Origin: Euzebyella saccharophila
GTDB lineage: Bacteria > Bacteroidota > Bacteroidia > Flavobacteriales > Flavobacteriaceae
Reading direction: 5' to 3'
Assembly (NCBI RefSeq): GCF_014855495.1
Contig: NZ_JACYFJ010000002.1
Coordinates: forward strand, 806,001 to 870,000
Length of the DNA: 64,000 bases
Part shown: positions 9,977-19,090 of the stretch, piece after piece
Layout of the letters: each line of letters opens with the position of its first letter
Position numbering within the stretch: position 1 is the stretch's first letter
The notes under the pieces: model-generated
What the model was told of the DNA's origin: nothing
What the model saw: the letters and a program-made list of their open reading frames with translations, nothing else
The model's database searches: none
Translations under genes and position numbers: made by a program

Positions 9977-11059
9977 ATGGATAAAAATTCCAAAATTTAT
10001 ATAGCTGGCCATAGAGGTTTGGTGGGCAGTGCTATTTTAAAACAACTCAAAGCGAAAGGTTATTCCAATTTTTTATTAAGAACTCATGCCGAATTGGATT
10101 TGGTAGATGCCAACGCCGTTGGTGAATTCTTTGCTGAAGAAAAACCGGACTATGTTATCTTGGCTGCTGCCAAGGTAGGCGGTATTGTGGCCAACAATAC
10201 CTACCGTGGTGATTTTATTTACTCGAATCTTATGATTCAGAATAATGTGGTTCACCATAGTTACCTGAACGGAGTTAAAAAGTTATTGTTTTTGGGAAGC
10301 ACCTGTATCTATCCCAAAGAGTGTCCGCAGCCGATGAAAGAAGATTATCTTCTTACCGATGTTTTGGAATATACCAACGAACCGTATGCCATCGCAAAAA
10401 TAGCGGGCATCAAACTTTGTGAAAGTTATAATTTACAGTACGGCACCAACTACATCTCTGTAATGCCTACCAATCTGTACGGACCCAATGATAATTTTGA
10501 CCTGGAAAAATCTCATGTATTACCTGCGCTTATCAGGAAAATGCATTTGGGAAAGGCCTTGGAACAAAATGATTGGGAAGCTATTAGAGCTGATTTAAAG
10601 AACCGCCCCATAGAATCTGTAGATGAAAAGGCCAATGAAGAAGCAATTCTTCAAACACTTAAGAAGTACGGCGTCACCACCGGAAAAGATGGTGTTTCTG
10701 TTGAGATTTGGGGAAGCGGTAAGCCGATGCGCGAATTTCTATGGTCTGAGGATATGGCCGAGGCCTGTGTCTTTATCATGGAAAACAGAAATTTTGAGGA
10801 TACGTATGAGTCCGGTCAAAAGGAAATTAGAAATACCCATATCAATATTGGTACAGGTAAAGATGTTTCTATTAAAGAATTGGCAGAAACAATCAAAAGG
10901 CAGGTTGGTTTTGACGGAAGTTTACAATTTAATGCCGATAAACCGGATGGCACCATGAAAAAGCTTACCGATGTGAGCAAATTGCACGAATTGGGCTGGA
11001 AACATAATATTGAGCTTGAAGACGGTATCTCACAAATGTACCAATGGTATACTAGCTAA
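9977..11059 (+). CDS. fcl: GDP-L-fucose synthase
   Basis: 360 aa; also called wcaG. It carries out 3,5-epimerisation and NADPH reduction of GDP-4-keto-6-deoxymannose to GDP-L-fucose. Visible are the Rossmann motif GHRGLVGSA, the catalytic region GSTCIYPKECPQP and Tyr-x3-Lys in EPYAIAKIAG. It is slightly longer than the E. coli enzyme (about 321 aa) because of an insertion after ALEQNDWEAIRADLKNRP, which is usual in Bacteroidota. The gene begins one base after the gmd stop and is followed by a strong terminator. Confidence 0.96.
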   Translation: MDKNSKIYIAGHRGLVGSAILKQLKAKGYSNFLLRTHAELDLVDANAVGEFFAEEKPDYVILAAAKVGGIVANNTYRGDFIYSNLMIQNNVVHHSYLNGVKKLLFLGSTCIYPKECPQPMKEDYLLTDVLEYTNEPYAIAKIAGIKLCESYNLQYGTNYISVMPTNLYGPNDNFDLEKSHVLPALIRKMHLGKALEQNDWEAIRADLKNRPIESVDEKANEEAILQTLKKYGVTTGKDGVSVEIWGSGKPMREFLWSEDMAEACVFIMENRNFEDTYESGQKEIRNTHINIGTGKDVSIKELAETIKRQVGFDGSLQFNADKPDGTMKKLTDVSKLHELGWKHNIELEDGISQMYQWYTS

Positions 11060-11074
11060 CTCTAGTAATTATGA

Positions 11075-11108
11075 TAAAAAATGGCGCCCATAAAAAGGCG
11101 CCATTTTT
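11075..11108. terminator. Terminator between convergent transcripts
   Basis: A perfect stem AAAAATGGCGCC / GGCGCCATTTTT has T-runs on both strands. It ends gmd-fcl from the left and the minus-strand oxidoreductase operon from the right. Confidence 0.9.
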
Positions 11109-11130
11109 AGTTAAGAGTAGTTGGTTGATC

Positions 11131-12438
11131 TTAATACTTTCTATTCTTACGTTTTCTAAGCTTATTGGCTTCTTTATCGCCCTTAAACTTTTCCTTTACG
11201 GGGTCCCACTCTAGAGTCCTTCCCAATTCATAGGCAATATTGGCAACATTGCCTACGGTCGCAGAACGATGACCGGTCTCTACATCTACCAATGGTTTAC
11301 TGCGGTCTTTCATAGCGGTGAGCCAGTTTTGGTAATGATTGCCCCTATCGTTAAATTTTTCTTTAGGGTCTCCTCCGTTAGGCATTAAAATATTGGCGGG
11401 AGTGGTTTCTATAAAACCTCTGCTTACATCCATGGTACCTTCAGAGCCAATAAAGCGTACGGCCCATCCCCTACCAAAATCTTTATGCACCATTTCAATT
11501 CCGTTTTCATAGAACATTCGCAAACCTCGAACTGCCTTAGGGTCTTTCGGCGAAATGTATTTTACGGGACCTGTTTTATCCATTCCCAAACACCATTGGG
11601 CAATATCGAACATATGGGCACCCCAGTCCGTTAAAATTCCGCCACCGGTTTCTTTAAAATCTCTCCAGTCAGGGTATTTTTCTACCACCTCGGGAGCAAT
11701 AGAATGGTGATAGGTCAACAAAGGCGCTGGACCGCACCATAAATTCCAATCGATACCATTGGGCGTAGGTTCTGCAGGAAGGTCGTAAGCCCTCGCCGGG
11801 TCACCTACATTTACCAGAACTTTTTTAATCTCTCCTAATTTACCGGTACTTACTATTTCTTGGGCTTTTTGAAATTTTTCCCAAGAACGCTGCATACTCC
11901 CTACCTGTAAAACGGTATTATTCTTTTTAGCTGCATCTACCATCATTCTTCCTTCAACAATGGTATTGGTCAAAGGTTTCTCACAGTACACATCTTTACC
12001 CGCATTCATTGCATCAATCGATTGAATGGCATGCCAATGGTCTGGGGTTGCCACCACAATTCCATCAATATTTTTGTCCTCAAGCATTTCCTTGTACTGC
12101 AAATAGGTGGTCACCCCATTATAATTGGAAACTCCACGCTTTTCAGCATAATAACCTTCAACTATCTTTTTAAATCCATCACGTTTTGCCGTCCACACAT
12201 CACTTCCGGCAACTATTTGTGCCTGGGTCTCAGTAGTGAAGAATCTAGAAAGTATGCCACCTTGTTTACCCAACCCGATATAACCCAAATTAATTTTATT
12301 ATTTGGGGATATAAACCCACGCCCCAAAACGTGCCTGGGTACAATGGTGACCAGACCCGCTGCAAATGCCGTATTCTTTAAAAATTTTCTTCTTGAGAAG
12401 CCCGAATTTTGGTTTTTAATTTGCTTGTCATTTTTCAT
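11131..12438 (-). CDS. Tat-exported Gfo/Idh/MocA oxidoreductase
   Basis: 435 aa. The Tat signal FSRRKFLKNTAFAAGL is near the N-terminus. The Rossmann motif is NLGYIGLGKQGG, and the canonical motif VYCEKPL carries Glu-Lys-Pro intact. The C-terminal domain includes GGGILTDWGAHMFDIAQW. It is the last gene of a three-gene operon with a GH105 hydrolase (17 bp upstream) and a sulfatase-GH78 fusion, so it probably acts on a sugar released from the same glycan, in the periplasm and with tightly held NAD(P). The exact substrate cannot be read from sequence. Confidence 0.9.
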   Translation of the reverse strand: MKNDKQIKNQNSGFSRRKFLKNTAFAAGLVTIVPRHVLGRGFISPNNKINLGYIGLGKQGGILSRFFTTETQAQIVAGSDVWTAKRDGFKKIVEGYYAEKRGVSNYNGVTTYLQYKEMLEDKNIDGIVVATPDHWHAIQSIDAMNAGKDVYCEKPLTNTIVEGRMMVDAAKKNNTVLQVGSMQRSWEKFQKAQEIVSTGKLGEIKKVLVNVGDPARAYDLPAEPTPNGIDWNLWCGPAPLLTYHHSIAPEVVEKYPDWRDFKETGGGILTDWGAHMFDIAQWCLGMDKTGPVKYISPKDPKAVRGLRMFYENGIEMVHKDFGRGWAVRFIGSEGTMDVSRGFIETTPANILMPNGGDPKEKFNDRGNHYQNWLTAMKDRSKPLVDVETGHRSATVGNVANIAYELGRTLEWDPVKEKFKGDKEANKLRKRKNRKY

Positions 12439-12455
12439 CTCAGTGGATTTTAACG

Positions 12456-13574
12456 CTAGTTCCCTAATTTTAAGATTTCACTACCGGCCAATAAAAAAGC
12501 ACCGGTTCCAAAATTTTGCCAGCTGTCTGCGGAAGCTGGCTCCGGACTAGCCCCAATATCTTGTACCCAACCTACCATGCCATTTTCTTTTTGACAATTT
12601 TGCAAGGCATTCCATGCTTTGGTTACCACGGGGGTATATTCTTTTTTGTTCAAGATTCCATTATTGATTCCCCAAGTTAGGGCAAAAGTGTAAAATCCGC
12701 TACCACTCACTTCACCGTGGTCATACGATTCTGGAGATAACAAACTGGTTCTCCATAATCCATCGGAATGTTGTACTTCTTTTATTTTGGCCGCCATCTC
12801 TTTATAAAGTTTCAAATAAAAATCACGGTGCTGGTAGTCTTTGGGCATATCCTCCAAAATCAAGGCAAGCCCTCCTATTACCCATCCATTTCCTCGGGAC
12901 CAAAAAATCTTTTTTCCATTTTCTTCTTTCAAATCCTTATCGGTTCCCTTCCATAAAAAACGGATATCACGAGCAAATAAATGTTCTTCCTTATCATATA
13001 ACAAATCATAGGTCTCTAAGTACAACTCATGCATCTTATCTAAATACGAGCGGTCATTGGTCAATTTTGAATATACGGTGAGTACTGGTGGTGCCATAAA
13101 AAGAGCATCACACCACCACCATAAAATTTGTTGGTCTTTGCCTTCTATACCTTCCCTCCAAGGATGCGGCTTATAAAGATGATCCGTTAAAAAGCGTTCG
13201 GTAGGCTCTAAGTCAACCATTCCCTTTCTAATTTCGTTTACATACAGGTAAGAATAGGAAATGATTATATCATCTGCATGGTAAAAACGGTCCCAAGGTT
13301 TCCATTCATTTTGGTAGCCCATGTTTTTTAAAGCAGCAGAAAATATGGGATTTTTGGTAGATTCATGGGCTTTAGTGACCCCTACGTAGTAGGCTCCATT
13401 GGTCCAGTCAGTTGGAGCCGAAGTAAAAATAGGATGTTGTTCTTGCCATTCCATAGCTTTGACCATAGATACTTCCACATTTTTAGTATCAATTTTTTGA
13501 GCGGTCAAAAAAGTAATTGAAATAATAGGCAGTAGTCTGATAACATACTTGATCAAACGAATCATGTGAATCAT
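12456..13574 (-). CDS. GH105-type unsaturated glucuronyl/galacturonyl hydrolase
   Basis: 372 aa with a signal peptide ([20 protein letters not shown]). The alpha6/alpha6 barrel shows GH88/GH105 features: HADD near residues 99-102, [13 protein letters not shown] with Asp156 as the likely catalytic acid, [16 protein letters not shown], and a C-terminal [21 protein letters not shown]105 enzymes remove the 4,5-unsaturated uronic acid left at the non-reducing end by polysaccharide lyases on rhamnogalacturonan or ulvan. It lies 17 bp before the oxidoreductase and 50 bp after the sulfatase-rhamnosidase. That pairing favours a sulfated rhamnose-uronate glycan. No lyase gene is present in the window. 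Confidence 0.9.
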   Translation of the reverse strand: MIHMIRLIKYVIRLLPIISITFLTAQKIDTKNVEVSMVKAMEWQEQHPIFTSAPTDWTNGAYYVGVTKAHESTKNPIFSAALKNMGYQNEWKPWDRFYHADDIIISYSYLYVNEIRKGMVDLEPTERFLTDHLYKPHPWREGIEGKDQQILWWWCDALFMAPPVLTVYSKLTNDRSYLDKMHELYLETYDLLYDKEEHLFARDIRFLWKGTDKDLKEENGKKIFWSRGNGWVIGGLALILEDMPKDYQHRDFYLKLYKEMAAKIKEVQHSDGLWRTSLLSPESYDHGEVSGSGFYTFALTWGINNGILNKKEYTPVVTKAWNALQNCQKENGMVGWVQDIGASPEPASADSWQNFGTGAFLLAGSEILKLGN

Positions 13575-13624
13575 AAAGTTGAGTATTAAGTTGTTGAATT
13601 GAAGATTGTTAAAATATTAAATAT

Positions 13625-16600
13625 TTAAAAGGAATTGATAGCCAGTTCAATTTTATGCTTTCCGGGAGCAAGTCTTACGGATGTGAATGCCGGATTTACT
13701 TTCTGACCATTATGGGAAACCGATTTACCTTCAGTATTTACCAAAGTAAACTCAGCAACCATATTTGCCGGAATCTCAATCGTGTATCGTTGTAGCCGAT
13801 GATTCACCTTTTTATAATCCGCTTTTATACTTCCCAATAGGGTGGGTACTTCAATTGAACTCTCGGTCAAACTAGAAAGTTGTGGTCTGATCTGTGCTAC
13901 TTTGAACCCTGGTTCCAAAGGCTGAATTCCCCAAAGTCCTCTAGGAATGCTATTGGCAGGAACAGCCCCCCAAGCATGGTTCCAATCGGCATTGGGTTTG
14001 TATTTCATATCCCAAGCTTCCAAAGTTATGGTCGAGCCGATACGGATCATATTGTACCAACTACGATCAGAGGTGGATGTAAGCAACTCCAATGCATAGT
14101 CGGCAGCACCAGCCCTGTACAGACCATCCATCAAATATTGCGCACCATAAACGCTACAGGCCATTCCTCTTGATTTAATAAAGTCAACGACGGATTTTTT
14201 GTGTTTCTCGGGCACAATACCAAAAGCCAAAGGCAGCATATTGGCGTGAATTGAGGAGTGGTTAGAGCCCTCCCCATCAATATAGGCGCCAGTTGTAGCA
14301 TTAAATAACTTTTCATTGATAGCTTTCTTTGCTTTCAATGCCCGCATCTCATAATCAAGAGCTTCTTGGTCTTTACCCAACAAGGTGGCGAACTCGGCCA
14401 TTATCAGCATGTTCTGATAATAAAAACTATTCACGACCGTATTGTATGGCTTAAAATCAAAACCGTCCCGCTCGCCGGTAACATTCGGATCACCTCCCCA
14501 GTTGGCCGGTGGCCAATCAACAATATCCCTAAAGGTTTCTTTCAAGTCATCTGGAAAACCAAGTTTTTTCATGAGTTCCGTAGTCATTTTAGTTGAAGTA
14601 ATGAGTCCGTCTTCCCTTGCTAATTTATAAAGAGTCTTATACTTGAGCTGTTCATAATATTTTTCGATCAGTTCCGTATTACCAGTGTACATGTAATCCG
14701 CATGAAACATCAAGGCCACATGCTGCTGCCACTCTGTGGGCCAAGTGGGGTTTTCCATGAAATATTCAATGGTCTGCCGGGCAATGGCATACTCTCTGTC
14801 CGTGGTGTAATGACTCAATTGATTGAGATAGGCGTCCGCTTCATAAGGAATTCTTTCACGATCACCATCTACATACAGTCCATTAAAAGTGGTAGCCTTT
14901 ATAGAGTATTTGCACAAATCCCACACCTGATTTAAAATAGCATCGTCACTGGTGAAACTGCTGGTATCATCTTCCCAATAACTATGGAAAGCCAATTGGG
15001 TAAAATCCTCTTTTTTTAAAGGTTCTTTGGCCCCTTGCACCTCAGCATACCTAAATGGCATTAAAACAGGAAAGCCTTCCGGTAAAGGCAAAGCCTTACC
15101 TGGGAGGGTGTTTCTTTTGTTTATTTTAACTGGTAGCTGGTATTCCGTTTTTTCCGGACTTACAGCTACTTCAATTTCTTGGAAACGTATATGGCTTCTT
15201 TTATCCGGAGTTCGGTTTATGTTGCCATTTTCCAATTGCTCTCCAATTCTAAAAGTTAAAGTGTGCGGCTCTTTTGCCCTGTATTTGAAATTAAGGGTAG
15301 CGAAGGCGTCTTTGCCAAAATCCATAAAATAAAACTGATCTCTTTTTTCGAACAATTTCGGATGGATGCTGTCTATCTGAAATTTATTTGCAGTTGTAAT
15401 AACGTTATCCGGTCTTTTGGAAGTGGTAAATTTTTGTGCTTTTGAGTAGGCCGACAAGCGATTATCCTCATCCCAAATACGCACTTTCCAAAAATAAGAT
15501 TTCTCCCTTTCCAAGGGCTCTTGTGCTAAAGCGATATTGGCAGATTGAGCGCTTCTTACCTGTCCGCTATTCCATATATCCCCAATATTCCTATCGATGT
15601 TTTCCTGTGATGAAGCCAATAAAATTTGATAAGCCGATTGTAGCCCTGCAGCAGTAGGCACTTCCCAACCGAATTCCGGATTCAAATCCAAGATATTACT
15701 TTCCCTAGGCTGTCTAATCATTTCCACGGTCAAGTTATTGGGGCCGCTCAAAAGTCCATCGCTGTACTTTTTAATGAGTTCATCAGTTTTTTTGCGAAAG
15801 GCGGAGAGCTTATTGGCATATTTTGGATTTTGAGCCAAGTTCTTTGTTTCCTTGGGGTCACCTTTTAGGTCATAGAGTTCTTCAGCGGTTTGGTCGTTTA
15901 CGTATCTAAAGTATTTCCAATCTTTAGTTCTGACACCTTCGCTGGGCGGAATATTCTCAAACTCCCATAGGTGTTCTATTAAAACGGTATCACGCAGCGT
16001 ATTTCTGTTTCCTCCGGTAAGCAAAGGCTTTAGACTTTTTCCTTGCCATTCTTGAGGTGCTGTAATTCCGGCAAAGTCTAAAATTGTTGAAGGTACATCC
16101 ACATTTAGCGCTATTGCGTCGTTATCCTTCTGTTTTCGTTCTCTAGGGTCGAAAACAATTAGAGGCACCCGAACCGAATTATCGTACAATAACCATTTGC
16201 CGGCCAGTTGGCGTTCGCCTAGAAAATATCCATTATCACCCATCAGAATTATTATGGTGTTTTCATCTAGGCCTTTTTCCTCTAAAAGTGTCCTGATTTT
16301 ACCCAGCTCACGGTCAATTCCCGAAATCATTCGGTAATAGCCTTTCACGCTATGCTGGTACTTTTCCGGGGTGTCATAACGCCAGTACCAACGGGTACGA
16401 TTAAAACCATTCCTTACAAATTTTGGCTGTTCCAAAAAATACTTTTCCTCGCCTAATTCTGGATCGGGAATGGTAGTACCGGCAAGTAATTCATCACTTT
16501 CTTTTTGCCAGAAATACTGATCTTCAGCGGCATCATGGGCGTGTGGCGCACTAAAGCTTAGGGAAAGACAAAATGGGGATTCAGAAGAGGCGTTTTCTAT

Positions 16601-17200
16601 AAAATCAAGTGCCTGTTGCCCCGTATACCTCGTTAGATGAACTGTATCTTTACCAATGGTTTTATAGTAATAGCCGCCTTTATCTTTATAAGCCCCATTT
16701 CTATCATAAGATTCAAAATCATTAAACTGTTTGGCCAAGGAATCATATCTAACTCCATATTTTCCGTAGAACGCAGTGCGATAGCCATTTTCTTTCAATA
16801 TTCTAGGATAGGATGTAGCCATATAGGAGGCTCTAATGTTACCCGTCTGAAAATTGTAACCATGAGTTCTTTCATACAAACCGGTAAGAATGCTGGCCCT
16901 ACTAGCCGCACAAATAGGCGTAGATACCATAGCATTTTTGAAATAGGAACCTTGTTTGGCCAAGCGGTCCATCTCAGGGGTGGAAATCAATTTGTTTCCA
17001 GCATATCCTATGGCATCAAAGCGTTGGTCATCAGTAAGAATGAAAATTATATTCGGCCTTTTATCCAATTGCTCCTTTTGAGCACTAAGAGGAATAGTAA
17101 TTAAAATGAAAAACACGATAGCGGCATATCTTACCACTTTGGTAATCAGAATCATATAACGATATTGTTTGGATGTTTTCAAAAGTTTGGCAAAGTCCAT
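13625..17200 (-). CDS. Bimodular S1 sulfatase - GH78 alpha-L-rhamnosidase fusion
   Basis: 1191 aa. Signal anchor or peptide at residues 22-40 (a second ATG at residue 16 is possible). Residues about 48-495 form a type I sulfatase: TDDQR with metal-binding Asp57/Asp58, the formylglycine signature C97-A-A-S-R101 inside [13 protein letters not shown], and [10 protein letters not shown]. Residues about 500-1191 form a GH78-type rhamnosidase: an N-terminal beta domain with [17 protein letters not shown], then the catalytic barrel with [18 protein letters not shown]. The same pairing is known from the ulvan locus of Formosa agariphila, where a bimodular enzyme combines an S1 sulfatase with GH78. 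One polypeptide would remove sulfate and rhamnose from the same oligosaccharide. It is the first gene of the operon. Confidence 0.92.
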   Translation of the reverse strand: MDFAKLLKTSKQYRYMILITKVVRYAAIVFFILITIPLSAQKEQLDKRPNIIFILTDDQRFDAIGYAGNKLISTPEMDRLAKQGSYFKNAMVSTPICAASRASILTGLYERTHGYNFQTGNIRASYMATSYPRILKENGYRTAFYGKYGVRYDSLAKQFNDFESYDRNGAYKDKGGYYYKTIGKDTVHLTRYTGQQALDFIENASSESPFCLSLSFSAPHAHDAAEDQYFWQKESDELLAGTTIPDPELGEEKYFLEQPKFVRNGFNRTRWYWRYDTPEKYQHSVKGYYRMISGIDRELGKIRTLLEEKGLDENTIIILMGDNGYFLGERQLAGKWLLYDNSVRVPLIVFDPRERKQKDNDAIALNVDVPSTILDFAGITAPQEWQGKSLKPLLTGGNRNTLRDTVLIEHLWEFENIPPSEGVRTKDWKYFRYVNDQTAEELYDLKGDPKETKNLAQNPKYANKLSAFRKKTDELIKKYSDGLLSGPNNLTVEMIRQPRESNILDLNPEFGWEVPTAAGLQSAYQILLASSQENIDRNIGDIWNSGQVRSAQSANIALAQEPLEREKSYFWKVRIWDEDNRLSAYSKAQKFTTSKRPDNVITTANKFQIDSIHPKLFEKRDQFYFMDFGKDAFATLNFKYRAKEPHTLTFRIGEQLENGNINRTPDKRSHIRFQEIEVAVSPEKTEYQLPVKINKRNTLPGKALPLPEGFPVLMPFRYAEVQGAKEPLKKEDFTQLAFHSYWEDDTSSFTSDDAILNQVWDLCKYSIKATTFNGLYVDGDRERIPYEADAYLNQLSHYTTDREYAIARQTIEYFMENPTWPTEWQQHVALMFHADYMYTGNTELIEKYYEQLKYKTLYKLAREDGLITSTKMTTELMKKLGFPDDLKETFRDIVDWPPANWGGDPNVTGERDGFDFKPYNTVVNSFYYQNMLIMAEFATLLGKDQEALDYEMRALKAKKAINEKLFNATTGAYIDGEGSNHSSIHANMLPLAFGIVPEKHKKSVVDFIKSRGMACSVYGAQYLMDGLYRAGAADYALELLTSTSDRSWYNMIRIGSTITLEAWDMKYKPNADWNHAWGAVPANSIPRGLWGIQPLEPGFKVAQIRPQLSSLTESSIEVPTLLGSIKADYKKVNHRLQRYTIEIPANMVAEFTLVNTEGKSVSHNGQKVNPAFTSVRLAPGKHKIELAINSF

Positions 17201-17303
17201 AAAACTAGGAACTTTCGAACATACGCAAAATAGTGTTTGTCGCTATCCTGTACTATCCTGAGAATGATTTAACACTCATCGATATTGAAAAAATATTATT
17301 ACA

Positions 17304-17333
17304 TTTTCCAATTGCATTGAAAAAGTATATTTG
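17304..17333 (+). promoter_or_regulatory. Promoter of the structured RNA
   Basis: A perfect Bacteroidota -7 box TATATTTG lies at 17326-17333. TTTT at 17304-17307 stands at the -33 position (consensus TTTG). Transcription would begin near 17338-17341. Confidence 0.6.
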
Positions 17334-17337
17334 CCCG

Positions 17338-17585
17338 CGTGTTCGGAAAGATGGGAAAGTATCCAGTAACTAAATTTCTTTAAAAAACCCGTAGAATACG
17401 AATGGGCGCCCATAGACCGATTAGGGCTTGAAGTCGAGTTGCTGAAATGTGCATACGCTGGATCAACCCACGTTTTAGTTCATTTCTCAGACTCATATGG
17501 GAGCCTGGTCATCAAAAATAAAATTCCTACGTAGTAACTAATCTAAAACCGAGGGCCATTCTACCATAAGAAAACCCTCGGTTTC
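17338..17585 (+). ncRNA. Candidate structured non-coding RNA, possibly 6S-like
   Basis: No protein-coding frame is evident, yet the segment has its own promoter and terminator. It can fold into one long irregular hairpin. The outer helix is 17390-17397 with 17523-17531 (one bulge). The next helix is 17403-17414 with 17496-17507 (one mismatch), then GAGT 17436-17439 with 17491-17494, then 17442-17449 with 17481-17490. An apical stem lies at 17455-17473. A 21-nt one-sided bulge at 17415-17435 interrupts the middle. A single rod with a large asymmetric bubble is the architecture of 6S RNA, and a flavobacterial 6S family is known, but I did not recognise the primary sequence. Ends are approximate. 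Confidence 0.5.
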
Positions 17586-17590
17586 TTACC
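17546..17590 (+). terminator. Terminator of the structured RNA
   Basis: A perfect 10-bp stem AAACCGAGGG (17546-17555) / CCCTCGGTTT (17575-17584) is followed by a pyrimidine-rich tail. Confidence 0.7.
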
Positions 17591-17711
17591 TCTTCTTGTA
17601 ATCCTTTTAAAAAGGAAGTGAGATTTTTATTTCAAATTGAGGATTTTTCGCCACAAAACTATGTTTAACTACTGGAAATCAGCATATTTACGATCAAAAA
17701 TTAGTATATTC

Positions 17712-17741
17712 TTGTCTGAAAATATATCCATTCTATTTTTG
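17712..17741 (+). promoter_or_regulatory. Promoter of the NUMOD4/HNH gene
   Basis: TTG at 17712-17714, a 19-bp spacer and TATTTTTG at 17734-17741 match the Bacteroidota -33/-7 consensus. The coding start is 34 bp downstream. Confidence 0.6.
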
Positions 17742-17774
17742 TAAAACCAATTTAAAAACCACCCCCCAAAGAAA

Positions 17775-18323
17775 ATGATTAGAAGCTACTGGAACGAACA
17801 ATGGAAAACGGTCGAATTTGATGACAAGATTTTGGAAAGCGAACGCTATAAAATTTCGAGTCACGGCCGTGTCATCAATTGCAAAGGTGAAAAAGAAGAA
17901 TTAGCCAAGGAATCATTTGTAAATGGTTATCAAGTTATTCGCTTGCGCTTGAAACAACAGCGAAAATGGACATGCCGCTACGTTCATAAACTTGTTGCGG
18001 AGCACTTTTTAGAGCAAAAAGATGCCAAATATGTTATCCACCTTAACTATAAGAAGACTGATAATAAGGTAGAAAACCTTAAGTGGGTCAGTAAAAAAGA
18101 AAAAGAGGAGCATCAGTTCAGTAATCCCGAATATAAAAATAAGCCCCGAAAACGAACCTATTCCAAGCTTACGGAGACAAAGGTTAAACTAATTAAAAGA
18201 AAAATCAACGACCCCAACCGCAGAACCCGCCTGAAAATGATTGCTAAACAGTTTGGCATATCTGAAATGCAACTTTATCGCATCAAAACAGGTGAGAATT
18301 GGGGCAGCGTTACAGAAGATTAA
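17775..18323 (+). CDS. NUMOD4 / HNH endonuclease-family DNA-binding protein
   Basis: 182 aa. Residues 5-60 form a NUMOD4-type module (ERYKISSHGRVIN, then GYQVIRLRL). Residues 69-110 resemble the HNH_3 fold: RYVHKLVAEHF, then VIHLNYKKTDNKVENLKWVS, keeping His89, Asn97 and Asn101. Residues 155-172 look like a helix-turn-helix (IAKQFGISEMQLYRIKTG). Such proteins are free-standing relatives of homing endonucleases and also occur in phages. No intron or phage gene is adjacent, so its role is unknown: either a selfish nuclease or a domesticated DNA-binding protein. It has its own promoter, downstream of the structured RNA. Confidence 0.8.
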   Translation: MIRSYWNEQWKTVEFDDKILESERYKISSHGRVINCKGEKEELAKESFVNGYQVIRLRLKQQRKWTCRYVHKLVAEHFLEQKDAKYVIHLNYKKTDNKVENLKWVSKKEKEEHQFSNPEYKNKPRKRTYSKLTETKVKLIKRKINDPNRRTRLKMIAKQFGISEMQLYRIKTGENWGSVTED

Positions 18324-18388
18324 CATTTACAGAATACAGTCACTATCGTTCATAGATTGAAGGTGGCCAATTCAACCGCAGAATTTTC

Positions 18389-19090
18389 TTAATCCGTTTT
18401 AAATTCAAAAATTGGAGAAGCTGAAGTCGACCCCTTGTCATCTTCACTAACTACCTTCCAAAAATATATGGAATCGGCCTCTAAGTTCGATAACTCTATA
18501 GCCTGATTGCTCGTAGTGCCAATAAAAGTATTGGGCGGATTCTCAGTACTTAAAAACACTTTAAAAAAAAGTATTTCACTGTCAACATCCTTACCTACCC
18601 ATCGTAAAGTGACCGGCCCCGTTGCGGTACTTCCCATTTTAGGTTCTACAATATCCGCTGGAAAAGGAGCATAATTGATTACGCCTTCTCCTGCGTTATA
18701 AAATCTCCATTTATCGCTGGATGCTAGTCCATCAACATGATCGGATTTAGATAAAACATACCATTCATAGGGAGTATTACGGTCTAAAACAACACCAATA
18801 GAATTTTCCAAAGTGTTCGTTTCCGTCACTTCGCCAGAGTTAAGATTGTTGATGACCAACGTATACCGATCCGTATTTGTGGAAGTGTCCCATTCAAAAA
18901 CAAGACGACTTTTGGAACTTGAAAGGACATCGCCCTCCAAACACTCCTCACCATTCACAGGAAAGACCAAAGTTGCAGATTCTGGTGGCACCCCTTGTAC
19001 TACCTCCTCATTGCCTTCATTTTCATTACTACAATTGACCAGTAAAGCGGTCAAAACCATGATTGTTAAAAAACGTACTTTCAACTTCAC
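18389..19090 (-). CDS. Lipoprotein with fibronectin-III-like repeats
   Basis: 233 aa. The N-terminus MKLKVRFLTIMVLTALLVNC ends in a lipobox Cys, predicting outer-membrane attachment. Two beta-sandwich units of about 95 aa follow, each with an FnIII-type ending (TPYEWYVLSKSD and SIYFWKVVSEDDKGSTS). No catalytic motif is seen. The start ATG overlaps the stop of the upstream beta-helix gene by 4 bp, so the two are translationally coupled and probably act together on a surface polysaccharide. Family not recognised beyond FnIII. Confidence 0.75.
   Translation of the reverse strand: MKLKVRFLTIMVLTALLVNCSNENEGNEEVVQGVPPESATLVFPVNGEECLEGDVLSSSKSRLVFEWDTSTNTDRYTLVINNLNSGEVTETNTLENSIGVVLDRNTPYEWYVLSKSDHVDGLASSDKWRFYNAGEGVINYAPFPADIVEPKMGSTATGPVTLRWVGKDVDSEILFFKVFLSTENPPNTFIGTTSNQAIELSNLEADSIYFWKVVSEDDKGSTSASPIFEFKTD

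Noticed and set aside
11131-12438. GH109-type glycosidase instead of an oxidoreductase
   Set aside because: Tat signal and Rossmann fold would fit, but sequence details recall the general Gfo/Idh/MocA group rather than GH109 N-acetylgalactosaminidases.
16637-17104. Antisense frame of 155 codons within the sulfatase gene
   Set aside because: Low-complexity shadow of the opposite strand; the sulfatase motifs show which strand is coding.
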